Part shown: piece after piece, positions 49,227 through 58,303 of the stretch
Numbering within the stretch: the first letter of the stretch is position 1
How the letters are laid out: each line of letters opens with the position of its first letter
From: Streptococcus infantis
GTDB lineage: Bacteria > Bacillota > Bacilli > Lactobacillales > Streptococcaceae
DNA length: 64,000 bases
Reading direction: 5' to 3'
Assembly: GCF_015546995.1 (NCBI RefSeq)
Contig: NZ_JADMUH010000007.1
Location: 1 to 64,000 of the forward strand
Position numbers and translations under genes: made by a program
Notes under the pieces: generated by a model
Told to the model about the DNA's origin: nothing
Databases searched by the model: none
The model's input: the letters and a program-made list of their open reading frames with translations, nothing else

Positions 49227-50426
49227 TTATTCAGTTATTAAGTCCTGATTTAATAGCTTGCCCATCCTTTTTAGACCAATTCTTAAGATAGGATAGGTTA
49301 ATAGTAAGATAAGGCCTAGAACTAAAAAGACAGCTACAAGACCCCAACGATCAATCAACCAACCTGTCAGTGGGAAAATGACAATCATAGATAAACTAAA
49401 GAGCATGGAATTGATACTAAGCATAGTTGCTCTTACACTGGACGGTAAATAGCCTTGTAAGTCATTAAAATAGATTGGTTGATAAACTGCATAGAGTATA
49501 TCGGTTAAAAGATAGACGAGAAGAAAAGCAAAGGGAGTTCCAAAAAATACCAATAGTAGGGACAAGCCCGTTAGTGCAACAAGAGTCGGAAAAACTCGAT
49601 TGCTATTCCATTTTTTACCGATTTGGCTAGCCACATATACTGCCAATAGATTTAACCCACTACCAATAAGCATAACCAGTGAAACCTGCCATCCTGCTAA
49701 GTCACTTATTTTCTGCTGATAGTAAAAGTAAAACATACACATGAGTGTCCCTACTAGCTGATAAGTCAGCATCCAGTAAAAGAGTACTGGTTTTTCCTGC
49801 CATTCTTTTCGAACTTGCTGGACAATCATTTTAAAGGTCAAGACTTCATTTTTCTCTCTCTTGGCCATTGGTTCTTTCATAAAATAAATCAAAATGATAG
49901 AAAGAAATGATAATCCAATAGCAATTAGATAGGTCCAAGCCAATGCTCCGTGAATAAAGAAGCCTGCCACAACTGTACCTAAGGTTCGGGTGATTTCTGC
50001 CACACCAGACAAAAAGCTAGAAATCTGAAGATATCGATCCTTTTGCCCCGCTTCAACCGCCGAATCATATAAGAAAGCGGTACTGGTCCCCGAATCAAAA
50101 TTGTAGGACCAAGCATTAACCATCATAGCGACAGCATAAATCCAAAAATTCCCCTTACCAAATAAAATCAAGATAGAGGATACAATACTGGCCAAGCGAG
50201 CCAAATAGAGATTGGTCTTGTAGCTAAACCGATCGGCCAACATACCAGACGGAATTTCACATAAGAGGCTTGTCCCGTGAAAGATACTTTCTAATAGACC
50301 GATTTGAAGTAAGGAAAGACCATTTTGAATGAAAAATAAAATCCAAAAACTGGTGATTCCAAAATAAGATGTAAATTCCAGACCTGCCAGGAGTGGAATA
50401 TTGCGTTTGTAAGTTCTTTTAAACAT
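49227..50426 (-). CDS. Major facilitator superfamily transporter
   Basis: 399 residues with about 12 hydrophobic helices. MFS motif A between helices 2 and 3 reads GMLADRFSYK, and a second copy after helix 8 is degenerate. The closest pattern I recognise is drug or sugar efflux carriers of the streptococcal EFS/YxlH type, but no substrate can be named. Monocistronic, between queH and the RUP element. Confidence 0.8.
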   Translation of the reverse strand: MFKRTYKRNIPLLAGLEFTSYFGITSFWILFFIQNGLSLLQIGLLESIFHGTSLLCEIPSGMLADRFSYKTNLYLARLASIVSSILILFGKGNFWIYAVAMMVNAWSYNFDSGTSTAFLYDSAVEAGQKDRYLQISSFLSGVAEITRTLGTVVAGFFIHGALAWTYLIAIGLSFLSIILIYFMKEPMAKREKNEVLTFKMIVQQVRKEWQEKPVLFYWMLTYQLVGTLMCMFYFYYQQKISDLAGWQVSLVMLIGSGLNLLAVYVASQIGKKWNSNRVFPTLVALTGLSLLLVFFGTPFAFLLVYLLTDILYAVYQPIYFNDLQGYLPSSVRATMLSINSMLFSLSMIVIFPLTGWLIDRWGLVAVFLVLGLILLLTYPILRIGLKRMGKLLNQDLITE

Positions 50427-50516
50427 CGTTTTCTCTCTTTCAATATGTAATATGATTGTTTCTAAAAGACTTACTGAGAGTTGCCTACATTTTCTCTACC
50501 TCTTTCATTTAAAGTA

Positions 50517-50621
50517 ATACTCAATGAAAATCAAAGAGCAAACTAGGAAGCTAGCCGCAGGCTGTACTTGAGTACGGCAAGGTGAAGCTGACGTAGTTTG
50601 AATTTGATTTTCGAAGAGTAT
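50517..50621. repeat. RUP (repeat unit of pneumococcus) element
   Basis: 105 bases with inverted ends ATACTC..GAAAATCAAA and TTTGATTTTCGAAGAGTAT. The core contains AACTAGGAAGCTAGCCGCAG, as in pneumococcal RUP. RUPs are thought to be mobilised in trans by IS630-Spn1-type transposases. No transposase is near. Inserted between the MFS gene and asnS. Confidence 0.85.
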
Positions 50622-50643
50622 AAAAACGCCAGACGGCGTTTTT
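50622..50643. terminator. Terminator of asnS
   Basis: AAAAACGCC/GGCGTTTTT stem next to the RUP end, T-runs on both strands. Confidence 0.85.
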
Positions 50644-50650
50644 ATGGCTA

Positions 50651-51994
50651 TTAAGGTTTGATACGGTGCAACATACGTGGGAATGGAATAGCCTCACGGA
50701 TGTGTTTTGTACCAGCTGCGAAGGTTACCATACGTTCGATACCGATACCAAATCCACCGTGTGGAACTGTACCGTATTTACGAAGGTCAAGGTAAAATTC
50801 ATACTCTGTACGATCCATACCAAGAGATTCCATCTTCGCTACAAGGGCATCGTAATCTTCCTCACGCATGGAGCCACCGATGATTTCTCCGTAACCTTCT
50901 GGTGCGAGCAAGTCTGCACAAAGTACGCGATCTGGGTTACCAGGGACTGGCTTCATATAGAAGGCCTTGATATCTGCTGGGTAGTTCATGACAAAGGTTG
51001 GTACACCAAAGTGGTTTGAAATCCAAGTCTCGTGTGGTGAGCCGAAGTCATCTCCATGCTCGAGATGTTCATAGTCAGCGTCTTCATCATTTTCATGCTC
51101 TTGCAAGAGATCAATGGCTTCATCGTAAGTGATACGTTTGAATGGCTCTGCAATGTAGCGTTTCAAGAGCTCTGTATCACGTTCCAAGGTTTCCAAGGCT
51201 TGAGGGGCACGATCAAGAACACCTTGAAGCAAAGCTTTTACATAAGCTTCTTGCAAGTCAAGTGACTCATCATGTGTCAAGTATGAATACTCAGCATCCA
51301 TCATCCAGAACTCAGTCAAGTGACGACGAGTCTTAGATTTTTCAGCACGGAATACTGGACCAAAGTCAAAGACACGACCAAGGGCCATAGCACCAGCTTC
51401 CAGATAAAGCTGACCTGATTGGCTCAAGTAGGCTGGTGTTCCAAAGTAGTCCGTTTCAAACAATTCAGTTGAATCTTCCGCCGCATTTCCTGAAAGGATT
51501 GGGCTATCAAATTTCATGAAGCCATTCTTGTCAAAGAACTCATAAGTTGCATAGATGATAGCGTTACGGATTTGCATAACCGCTACTTGCTTACGAGAGC
51601 GGAGCCATAAGTGACGGTTGTCCATCAAGAAGTCAGTTCCGTGTTCTTTTGGAGTAATTGGGTAATCTTGAGATTCACCGATCACTTCGATGTCTGTAAT
51701 ATCCAACTCATAACCAAATTTTGAGCGTTCGTCTTCTTTGACAATCCCTGTCACGAAAACAGAAGTTTCTTGGCTTAGGCGTTTGATGGTGTCAAATTTT
51801 TCAAGACCTACTTCTTCACCAAATTTTTCGATAAAGTTTGGTTTGAAAGCCACACCTTGGAAAAAGGCAGTTCCGTCACGCAATTGCAAGAAGGCAATTT
51901 TTCCTTTTCCTGACTTGTTAGCAACCCAAGCACCAATAGTCACTTCTTGCCCAACGTAGTCTTTTACTTCGATAATTGTTACACGTTTTGTCAT
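50651..51994 (-). CDS. asnS: Asparaginyl-tRNA synthetase
   Basis: 447 residues: N-terminal OB-fold anticodon-binding domain (about 15-110, [24 protein letters not shown] split over strands) and a class IIb catalytic core with motif 2 ([21 protein letters not shown]) and motif 3 ([15 protein letters not shown]). Gly and Asn discriminating regions fit AsnRS rather than AspRS. Its presence implies direct Asn-tRNA charging. No T-box is seen in the leader. Confidence 0.96.
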   Translation of the reverse strand: MTKRVTIIEVKDYVGQEVTIGAWVANKSGKGKIAFLQLRDGTAFFQGVAFKPNFIEKFGEEVGLEKFDTIKRLSQETSVFVTGIVKEDERSKFGYELDITDIEVIGESQDYPITPKEHGTDFLMDNRHLWLRSRKQVAVMQIRNAIIYATYEFFDKNGFMKFDSPILSGNAAEDSTELFETDYFGTPAYLSQSGQLYLEAGAMALGRVFDFGPVFRAEKSKTRRHLTEFWMMDAEYSYLTHDESLDLQEAYVKALLQGVLDRAPQALETLERDTELLKRYIAEPFKRITYDEAIDLLQEHENDEDADYEHLEHGDDFGSPHETWISNHFGVPTFVMNYPADIKAFYMKPVPGNPDRVLCADLLAPEGYGEIIGGSMREEDYDALVAKMESLGMDRTEYEFYLDLRKYGTVPHGGFGIGIERMVTFAAGTKHIREAIPFPRMLHRIKP

Positions 51995-52044
51995 GTTTTA
52001 TCTTCCTTTTTTGTTTAACTTGTCCAAAGACATTATTACTCATT

Positions 52045-52053
52045 ATTGTACCA
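52045..52053 (-). promoter_or_regulatory. Extended -10 promoter of asnS
   Basis: TGGTACAAT on the minus strand about 50 bases upstream of the start. Confidence 0.55.
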
Positions 52054-52107
52054 CAAATAATGCCTGATAGCTAGCTAGTTTGATAGAAATTCATAAGTTT
52101 TAACAAC

Positions 52108-52138
52108 AAAAACCTCCGCCAATGAGGCAGAGGTTTTA
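52108..52138 (-). terminator. Terminator of the aminotransferase gene
   Basis: AAAACCTCTGCC/GGCGGAGGTTTTT stem with 5-base loop. Confidence 0.85.
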
Positions 52139-52142
52139 CTTC

Positions 52143-53321
52143 CTAATTTTCCATAAATTGGTGCAAGCGACGAATAGCTTCTTTGAGTGTATCTAGGTCT
52201 GTCGCATAGCTGAGACGGACATTCTCTGGTGCTCCAAATCCTGCTCCCGTAATCAAGGCCAGACCCACTTCCTCAAGAATAGCCGTTGTAAATGCTGTTA
52301 CATCTGTATAGCCTTTCATCTCCATAGCTTTTTTAACATTTGGGAAGAGGTAGAAGGCTCCTTGCGGTTTGACTACTTCAAAGCCAGGGACTTGGCACAA
52401 GAGAGGATAAATGGTATTGAGACGTTCCTCGAAAGCCTGACGCATGGTTTCTACGGAGTCTTGTGGACCAGTTAAGGCCTCGATTGTTGCGTATTGTGAA
52501 ACAGCGGTTAGGTTTGAAGTTGTTTGACCAGTCAATTTGCTCATAGCAGCAATAATTTCTGGATCACCTACTGCATAACCAACACGCCATCCTGTCATAG
52601 CGTAGGCCTTAGACACTCCATTGATGACAATAGTTTGTTTGCGAATATCTTCTGACAGACTAGAGATTGGAACGAACTCATTCCCGTTATAGACCAAACG
52701 TCCATAAATATCATCGGCCAGGATAAGAATATCATGCTTAACTGCCCAATTTCCAATGGCTAACAATTCCTCACGAGAATAGATCATCCCAGTCGGATTA
52801 GATGGTGAGTTTAGTACCAAGACTTTAGTCTTATCTGTGCGAGCAGCTTCTAATTGCTCCACAGTCACTTTAAAGTGATTGTCTTCCTTGGCTTGGACAA
52901 ATACTGGAAGGCCTTCTGCCATCTTAACCTGATCCCCATAGCTGACCCAGTATGGTGTTGGAATGATAACCTCATCACCTGGATTAATCACAGCCATAAA
53001 GAAAGTATAAAGGGAGAACTTGGCACCAGTCGCAAAAGTGACCTCATTAGCTGCCACAGAATATCCATAATATCGTTCAAAATAGGTATTGACTGCTGCT
53101 TTTAACTCAGGCAAACCTGAAGCCACCGTATAGAAAGACGCGCGACCATCTCGAATGGCTGCAACCGCAGCATCCTGAATATTTTCAGGAGTATGAAAAT
53201 CGGGCTGACCTAAAGTCAAGAAAAGAACGTCTTTTCCTTCAGCCTTTAACTTCTTTGCTCTTGCATCACTAGCCAGAGTAACGCTTTCTTCAATCTCTAA
53301 GACTCGTTTGGATAATTTCAT
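52143..53321 (-). CDS. aspC: Pyridoxal-phosphate aminotransferase, aspartate aminotransferase type
   Basis: 392 residues, class I fold type I. The PLP Lys is in INGVSKAYAMTGWRVGYA, SPSNPTG and ADDIYGRLVYNG are present, and the C-terminal RLSYATD provides the carboxylate Arg. The length and AMTGWR motif fit AspAT subgroup Ib. It may also act on aromatic amino acids and could complete Phe and Tyr synthesis begun by the aro operon; that is inference. It overlaps the DUF5590 gene by four bases. Confidence 0.9.
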   Translation of the reverse strand: MKLSKRVLEIEESVTLASDARAKKLKAEGKDVLFLTLGQPDFHTPENIQDAAVAAIRDGRASFYTVASGLPELKAAVNTYFERYYGYSVAANEVTFATGAKFSLYTFFMAVINPGDEVIIPTPYWVSYGDQVKMAEGLPVFVQAKEDNHFKVTVEQLEAARTDKTKVLVLNSPSNPTGMIYSREELLAIGNWAVKHDILILADDIYGRLVYNGNEFVPISSLSEDIRKQTIVINGVSKAYAMTGWRVGYAVGDPEIIAAMSKLTGQTTSNLTAVSQYATIEALTGPQDSVETMRQAFEERLNTIYPLLCQVPGFEVVKPQGAFYLFPNVKKAMEMKGYTDVTAFTTAILEEVGLALITGAGFGAPENVRLSYATDLDTLKEAIRRLHQFMEN

Positions 53322-53806
53322 TGTTTCTCCTTTTCGACTAAGGCACCAGATTCAAAATCTACTAGATAATAGTCTCCTCCAGACTTGATTTCCCAGACAG
53401 GCTTTTCAGCGTACCGTCCGAAGGTAATCTTGTCGATCTCAGTTGCTCCTTTTTCTCTGACAACTGCTTCTGCTTTTTCTTGAGAAGTACCATTTTCTAG
53501 TTGATATACGTAAATATTGTTGCTACTTTTCTCTATTAAGACAGCAACTGATTTCTGGTTCTTATCTTGGCCAAGAACACTATAATAGCTTTCTAAACCA
53601 TTGAAGATATCAATCTGGCTAACCGTTTCTAGATTTGCATACTGCTTAGCGAGTCTTTCACCTTCTACCTTAGCAGTTTGATAAGGCTTCATGCTGAGCC
53701 ATACCAAGTAGAGAAAGGAAGAAGTGATGACTAGAGTTAACAAAGTTATACCAATAATGTACTGAAATAATAGGGAATTTTTTTCTTTTTTCTGTCTCTT
53801 TTTCAC
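53318..53806 (-). CDS. YpmB-like membrane-anchored protein (DUF5590)
   Basis: 162 residues: basic N-terminus, one transmembrane helix (about 12-34), then an extracellular domain with GERLAKQYANLETVSQID and a PepSY-like second half (EKAEAVVREKGATEIDKITF). Homologues precede aspC and asnS in Bacillus and streptococci (ypmB-aspB-asnS), the same order as here, but the function is not known. Confidence 0.85.
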   Translation of the reverse strand: MKKRQKKEKNSLLFQYIIGITLLTLVITSSFLYLVWLSMKPYQTAKVEGERLAKQYANLETVSQIDIFNGLESYYSVLGQDKNQKSVAVLIEKSSNNIYVYQLENGTSQEKAEAVVREKGATEIDKITFGRYAEKPVWEIKSGGDYYLVDFESGALVEKEKQ

Positions 53807-53988
53807 TCGTCTATTTTACCATCTATCCTAGTGAATTACAAGTGAAGTTAGGGGAGGAATCTGGATTTTCAATACGTTTTTAGAATATCATTACATAACT
53901 TCAAGCCGTGTTTTTATAGACTTTTCTACAGTCTTCATTTTTAATTAAAAACTTAGATTCTATTGATTTTATTTTCTGAGCATATCCC

Positions 53989-54031
53989 TTGCAAATGATT
54001 TTATCGTGTTGTAACATATATTATAACAACA
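53989..54031 (+). promoter_or_regulatory. Promoter and palindrome before the FMN reductase gene
   Basis: TTGCAA (53989-53994), 17-base spacer, TAACAT (54012-54017). The inverted repeat TGTTGT..ACAACA (54007-54031, 8 of 12 pairs match) covers the -10 and could bind a MarR- or TetR-type repressor. Confidence 0.45.
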
Positions 54032-54074
54032 GAGTGATTCTGATTAAAAGATTGAAATTTAAAGGAGACTCCCT

Positions 54075-54623
54075 ATGTCTAAAAAAGTATTATTTATCGT
54101 TGGTTCACTTCGTGAAGGTTCATTCAACCACCAAATGGCACTAGAAGCTGAAAAGGCACTTGCTGGCAAAGCCGAGGTAAGTTACCTTGACTACTCAGCC
54201 ATTCCTCTCTTTAGCCAAGACCTTGAAGTTCCTACACTTCCAGCTGTTTCAGCGGCTCGAGAAGCTGTTCAAGCTGCAGATGCAATCTGGATCTTCTCTC
54301 CAGTCTACAATTTCTCAATTCCAGGGACTGTGAAAAACTTACTTGACTGGCTTTCACGCGCAATTGACTTGTCTGACACTCGTGGAGCATCTGCTCTTCA
54401 AGATAAGATTGTTACTGTATCATCTGTAGCTAACGCTGGACATGATCAACTCTTTGCGATTTACAAAGACCTTCTACCATTTATCCGTACACAGGTTGTT
54501 GGTGATTTTACCGCAGCCCGTGTTAATGATTCTGCCTGGGCAGATGGGCAATTAGTCCTTGAAGATAGCGTCGCTGCTTCTCTAGAAAAACAAGCTGAAG
54601 ATTTACTTCAAGCTATTCAATAA
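54075..54623 (+). CDS. NADPH-dependent FMN reductase (flavodoxin-like)
   Basis: 182 residues: GSLREGSFN phosphate loop at the N-terminus for FMN, FSPVYNFSIPGTVKNLLDWLSR, and a C-terminal domain typical of the azoreductase/quinone reductase family. It would reduce flavin or quinones with NADPH. Strong SD AAAGGAG. Stand-alone, with its own promoter, an operator-like palindrome and a terminator. Confidence 0.88.
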   Translation: MSKKVLFIVGSLREGSFNHQMALEAEKALAGKAEVSYLDYSAIPLFSQDLEVPTLPAVSAAREAVQAADAIWIFSPVYNFSIPGTVKNLLDWLSRAIDLSDTRGASALQDKIVTVSSVANAGHDQLFAIYKDLLPFIRTQVVGDFTAARVNDSAWADGQLVLEDSVAASLEKQAEDLLQAIQ

Positions 54624-54624
54624 T

Positions 54625-54663
54625 AAAAAAGATAGTAGAAAATCTCATTTCTACTATCTTTTT
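54625..54663. terminator. Terminator of the FMN reductase gene
   Basis: AAAAAGATAGTAGAAA/TTTCTACTATCTTTTT stem, usable in both directions. Confidence 0.85.
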
Positions 54664-54665
54664 GT

Positions 54666-55856
54666 TTATTCAACAAACTCTCCGATCATACTATGTTTTA
54701 ATGGCAAACTACACATTACCAAAAGGAAAATGAAGGAGGATTGAATCCAAAAGAGGGCCAAATCAAAAATTCCATGCACAGCAACTACTGTTAAGAATGA
54801 AAGATAAAGACCAACAATCGGACGCTTGCTCGGCTCCTGGCTCATATCAATCAACATTCGAATTGGACCAGAAGAAGCTATTCCTAACAATACCGTTCCT
54901 ACCACACCGTAACTCAATATCGTATCAATGTATATACTATGAGCATGTTCGTGATAAGGAGCAAAAATACGAGGATAAGAGTGCATATAGGTTAGGGGAC
55001 CCTCACCCCAGAAGGGATTTTGTTTGAATAAGGTCATACCTGCATTCCAGATCGACACTCGTTCTTCCATAGACGAATCGAGCGTTCCCATTCGAACTCC
55101 CAAATCACTCGAGAAGAGAAAGGCTAAACCAACACCAAAGACTCCGATACTGAGCCAGAAGGCACGCCAGTTCTTAATGGTAGTGAAAAGATAAATAATC
55201 GCACCAAAGATAATAGCTGGAAAAGCTGTTCTATTTTGGGTGAAATTCAAGCCAAACAAATTCGCAAAGATTGCAATGAGAGAGAAAATTCTCAACCATC
55301 TCAATCTAGTCGTACTAATTAGGTAAAATCCAATCATAATACAGAAGCAACAGATAATCCCATAATAATTAGGATTAAAGAAGGCTACTTCTGCACGGTT
55401 CTGATGCCAGACCTGCATCTTAGGTGATAAGAAAGTATAATCAAATTTCTTTACAATCTGAAAATGCTCTAAGGCTGCAAAAACTGATGCTAGCACACTA
55501 AGCGACATAACCGATTGCAATACTAATCTGAAAAACTTAGGGGTTAAATGGGCTTGGTAATAATAAAAGAAAATTGCAAAGAGGAACATTCCTAAAGTGG
55601 AAACCATCCCCATCACATTTTGAGCTAAAAGCGAGATTACACCACTATAGCCGATAAATAAAAGTAAGATAAAATGGTGGGATAATCGTTTTAATATCCC
55701 CTTCATCTCTCCTGTAAATATTAGACCTATTAAGTAGGCGATAAAAATAATAACGAAAATATAAAAAGGCAAGAAAATACTTAGAATAACAGCTAGTAAG
55801 ACTAGCTCTTTCTTGGATAAGCCTTTCAATTTTTCAATGATACCTATTGATTTCAC
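54666..55856 (-). CDS. O-antigen ligase / Wzy_C family membrane protein
   Basis: 396 residues with about 10-12 hydrophobic segments and the Wzy_C type loop GEGPLTYMHSYPRI plus EHAHSIYID, where the His and Arg residues are those needed in WaaL-like ligases. It would act on lipid-linked glycans outside the membrane. No glycosyltransferase is adjacent, unlike the polymerase at 4341, so its polymer is unknown. Monocistronic; the upstream gap holds a weak -10 and a 33-codon frame. Confidence 0.75.
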   Translation of the reverse strand: MKSIGIIEKLKGLSKKELVLLAVILSIFLPFYIFVIIFIAYLIGLIFTGEMKGILKRLSHHFILLLFIGYSGVISLLAQNVMGMVSTLGMFLFAIFFYYYQAHLTPKFFRLVLQSVMSLSVLASVFAALEHFQIVKKFDYTFLSPKMQVWHQNRAEVAFFNPNYYGIICCFCIMIGFYLISTTRLRWLRIFSLIAIFANLFGLNFTQNRTAFPAIIFGAIIYLFTTIKNWRAFWLSIGVFGVGLAFLFSSDLGVRMGTLDSSMEERVSIWNAGMTLFKQNPFWGEGPLTYMHSYPRIFAPYHEHAHSIYIDTILSYGVVGTVLLGIASSGPIRMLIDMSQEPSKRPIVGLYLSFLTVVAVHGIFDLALFWIQSSFIFLLVMCSLPLKHSMIGEFVE

Positions 55857-55912
55857 AACAGATCCTTTCTCTCTGCGCTATAAAGCTCAGATAAATAAAC
55901 TATTAAAACATT

Positions 55913-56014
55913 TTACCATTTTTCAAATGATTTGAAAACCACTTTGTCCATGTCATCCTGACTAAAACTAGGTAAAATTTTATAGCGAGCTAAGATATCT
56001 CTCAAAGCGCGCAT
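55913..56014 (-). CDS. Possible 33-residue peptide or gene remnant
   Basis: Short frame in the gap before the O-antigen ligase gene, beginning MRALRDILARYK and ending FEKW. AAGG abuts the ATG too closely to be a good SD and no promoter is seen. It may be the remains of a longer gene. Not recognised. Confidence 0.2.
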   Translation of the reverse strand: MRALRDILARYKILPSFSQDDMDKVVFKSFEKW

Positions 56015-56029
56015 CCTTTTTTAAAAATA

Positions 56030-56038
56030 TGGTACAAT
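56030..56038 (+). promoter_or_regulatory. Extended -10 promoter of birA
   Basis: TGGTACAAT about 30 bases before the birA ATG. Confidence 0.6.
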
Positions 56039-56067
56039 AAATCTAGTTGTTCCAGAAAGGACCTAGT

Positions 56068-57003
56068 ATGAAATCCTACCAAGAAGTTTACAAAATCTTA
56101 GCTCATGAAACAGATTATTTAAGCGGAGAGAAAATCGCTGAAATATTAAACCTCTCTCGCACCTCTGTTTGGAAGGCTATCCAGCGCCTCCAGCAGGAAG
56201 GTTTAGAAATTGACAGCATCAAAAACCGTGGCTACAAACTTCTTCACGGTGACCTAATCTTACCTCAAGAAATAGAAGCTAACAGCCCAATCTTAGTTCA
56301 ATTTAAACCTATCACCAAATCAACCCAGAGTGATGCTAAGGAGGCCATGGAAGCTGGTGCCAAAGGAGACACACTCTACCTATCAACAGGCCAAACTATG
56401 GGACGTGGTCGATTTCAACGCCCCTACTATTCTCCAGAACAAGGTGGGATTTACATGTCTCTCCACCTCAAGCCCAATCTCTCTTATCTAGATTTGCCAG
56501 CCTATACACTCCTGACTGCAGCCGCAATTTATAAGGCTGTTAAAAACCTTTGTCTGATTGATTTAGATATCAAATGGGTAAATGATTTATACCTAAATCA
56601 GAAAAAAATAGCCGGTATTCTAACCGAAGCCATCACTTCTGTCGAAACAGGCCTTGTCACAGATGTTATTATTGGTGTTGGTATCAACTTTTCTATCGCT
56701 GATTTTCCAAAAAACCTACAAGGGAAAGCTGGAAGTCTCTTCTCTCAAAATAGCCCAATCACTCGCAATGAGCTGATTGCAGAAATCTGGAAATGTTTCT
56801 ACGAAACTGAGTCCGATGAGCTGCTTTACCTTTATAAAAAACAATCAATTGTTTTAGGCAAAGAAATTTCCTTTAAGAAAGATCAAGAAATCATCTCAGG
56901 AAAAGCTTGTGATATCTCTGACCAGGGTCAACTACAAATCCAATTAGCTACTGGTGAAAAAATTTGGCTCAATAGTGGTGAAGTTTCGCTCACTAAATGG
57001 TGA
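56068..57003 (+). CDS. birA: Biotin-[acetyl-CoA-carboxylase] ligase / biotin repressor BirA
   Basis: Start at MKSYQEVYKIL (311 residues) after AGAAAGGACC; a TTG seven codons earlier lies before this SD. The N-terminal winged helix (about 20-42, SGEKIAEILNLSRTSVWKAI) binds DNA. The ligase domain has GRGRFQRPYYSPEQGG for biotinyl-AMP, KWVNDLY with the catalytic Lys, and GVGINF. A C-terminal SH3-like domain follows. Bifunctional type with likely control of biotin uptake genes elsewhere. Confidence 0.94.
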   Translation: MKSYQEVYKILAHETDYLSGEKIAEILNLSRTSVWKAIQRLQQEGLEIDSIKNRGYKLLHGDLILPQEIEANSPILVQFKPITKSTQSDAKEAMEAGAKGDTLYLSTGQTMGRGRFQRPYYSPEQGGIYMSLHLKPNLSYLDLPAYTLLTAAAIYKAVKNLCLIDLDIKWVNDLYLNQKKIAGILTEAITSVETGLVTDVIIGVGINFSIADFPKNLQGKAGSLFSQNSPITRNELIAEIWKCFYETESDELLYLYKKQSIVLGKEISFKKDQEIISGKACDISDQGQLQIQLATGEKIWLNSGEVSLTKW

Positions 57004-57017
57004 ATTATTTTTTAAAA

Positions 57018-57056
57018 ATAAAAAATCGACCTCTCTTTCGAGAAGGTCGATTTTCT
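57018..57056. terminator. Bidirectional terminator between birA and ackA
   Basis: AAAAATCGACCT/AGGTCGATTTTC arms around TCTC..GAGA, ending both convergent genes. Confidence 0.8.
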
Positions 57057-57062
57057 TATCAT

Positions 57063-58253
57063 TTATTTTTTCAAACGCTCAACATCACGCGCAATCACAA
57101 GTTCTTCATCAGTTGGGATGACAAGTACACGAAGTGTCGCAGCATCTGTAGAAATGTCTCCAGTTACTCCAAAGACATTTTTCTCTGGGTCTAGATCACA
57201 ACCAAACCAAGAGATACCTGAAATAACTTTCTCGCGCACAAGAGTTGCATTTTCACCAACACCAGCAGTAAAGATAATAGCATCTGCTCCGTTTAGAACT
57301 GCCAAGTATTGTCCAATGTATTTTTGGATACGGTCAACGTACATTTCAAATGCCAAAGCAGCATCATGATTCCCTGCTTCCATTGCAGCAATCACATCAC
57401 GCATATCACTAGACTTCCCTGAAACACCCAGCAATCCTGACTCACGATTAAGAATACGACTGATGTCCTCAGGCTTGTTAAAGTCCTCTGTATATTGCAT
57501 TAAATAAGGAATGATGGCTGGATCAATATCCCCTGTACGAGTTCCCATCATAACACCACCAAGTGGAGTGAATCCCATTGATGTATCGATTGATTGACCA
57601 CCTTTAACAGCTGTGATAGAAGCACCGTTACCAATATGGCAAGTGATCAACTTCAACTCTTCTAATGGACGTCCCAAAAGTTTTGCTGCTTCTTGAGCAA
57701 CATATTGGTGACTTGTACCGTGTGCTCCATATTTACGAACCTTGTTTTCTGTATAGTACTTAGTTGGTAATGGATAACGGTATGCTTTTTCTGGCATTGT
57801 TGTGTGGAATGATGTATCAAAGACTGCTACACTTGTAATATCTGGCAACAATTCTTTGAAGGCACGAATCCCAGCTGCATTGGCAGGGTTGTGCAATGGA
57901 GCAAGAAGTCCTAGTTCTTCAATTTTTTCTAAGACATCACCTTCAACAACTGTAGACTCTTTGAAGTACTCTCCACCTGCAACAACACGGTGTCCGACAC
58001 CAGTAATTTCATCATAAGTTTTAATAATATTAAAACGAATCAAGTCATCAAGTAAAATCTTAACAGCCAAGGTATGGTTTTCAATATCAAGAACTTGTTC
58101 TTCAGAACGACCATCAAACTTAACTGTTGAAACAGAATCCTTCAATCCGATTCGCTCAATTAAACCTTTTGCAAGCACCTTTTCTTCTGGCATTTGATAT
58201 AGTTGCCATTTCAAGCTAGAGCTTCCAGCGTTAATTGCAATGGTTTTTGTCAT
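57063..58253 (-). CDS. ackA: Acetate kinase
   Basis: Makes ATP from acetyl phosphate in mixed-acid fermentation. Start at [16 protein letters not shown] (396 residues) with AGGGG 8 bases upstream; the ATG ten codons earlier is not supported. Catalytic motifs [29 protein letters not shown] (Arg and Asp) and FTAGVGENA are present. It has its own TGGTATAAT promoter within the end of the upstream methyltransferase gene. Confidence 0.96.
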   Translation of the reverse strand: MTKTIAINAGSSSLKWQLYQMPEEKVLAKGLIERIGLKDSVSTVKFDGRSEEQVLDIENHTLAVKILLDDLIRFNIIKTYDEITGVGHRVVAGGEYFKESTVVEGDVLEKIEELGLLAPLHNPANAAGIRAFKELLPDITSVAVFDTSFHTTMPEKAYRYPLPTKYYTENKVRKYGAHGTSHQYVAQEAAKLLGRPLEELKLITCHIGNGASITAVKGGQSIDTSMGFTPLGGVMMGTRTGDIDPAIIPYLMQYTEDFNKPEDISRILNRESGLLGVSGKSSDMRDVIAAMEAGNHDAALAFEMYVDRIQKYIGQYLAVLNGADAIIFTAGVGENATLVREKVISGISWFGCDLDPEKNVFGVTGDISTDAATLRVLVIPTDEELVIARDVERLKK

Positions 58254-58285
58254 AAATTTATTCCCCTTTTTAAGCGTTTTCAACT

Positions 58286-58294
58286 ATTATACCA
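58286..58294 (-). promoter_or_regulatory. Extended -10 promoter of ackA
   Basis: TGGTATAAT on the minus strand between the methyltransferase stop and ackA. Confidence 0.6.
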
Positions 58295-58303
58295 AAATTT
58301 GCA

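Noticed and set aside
51995-52142. T-box in front of asnS
   Set aside because: The leader is short and lacks the T-box sequence and an antiterminator; only an extended -10 and the upstream terminator are seen.
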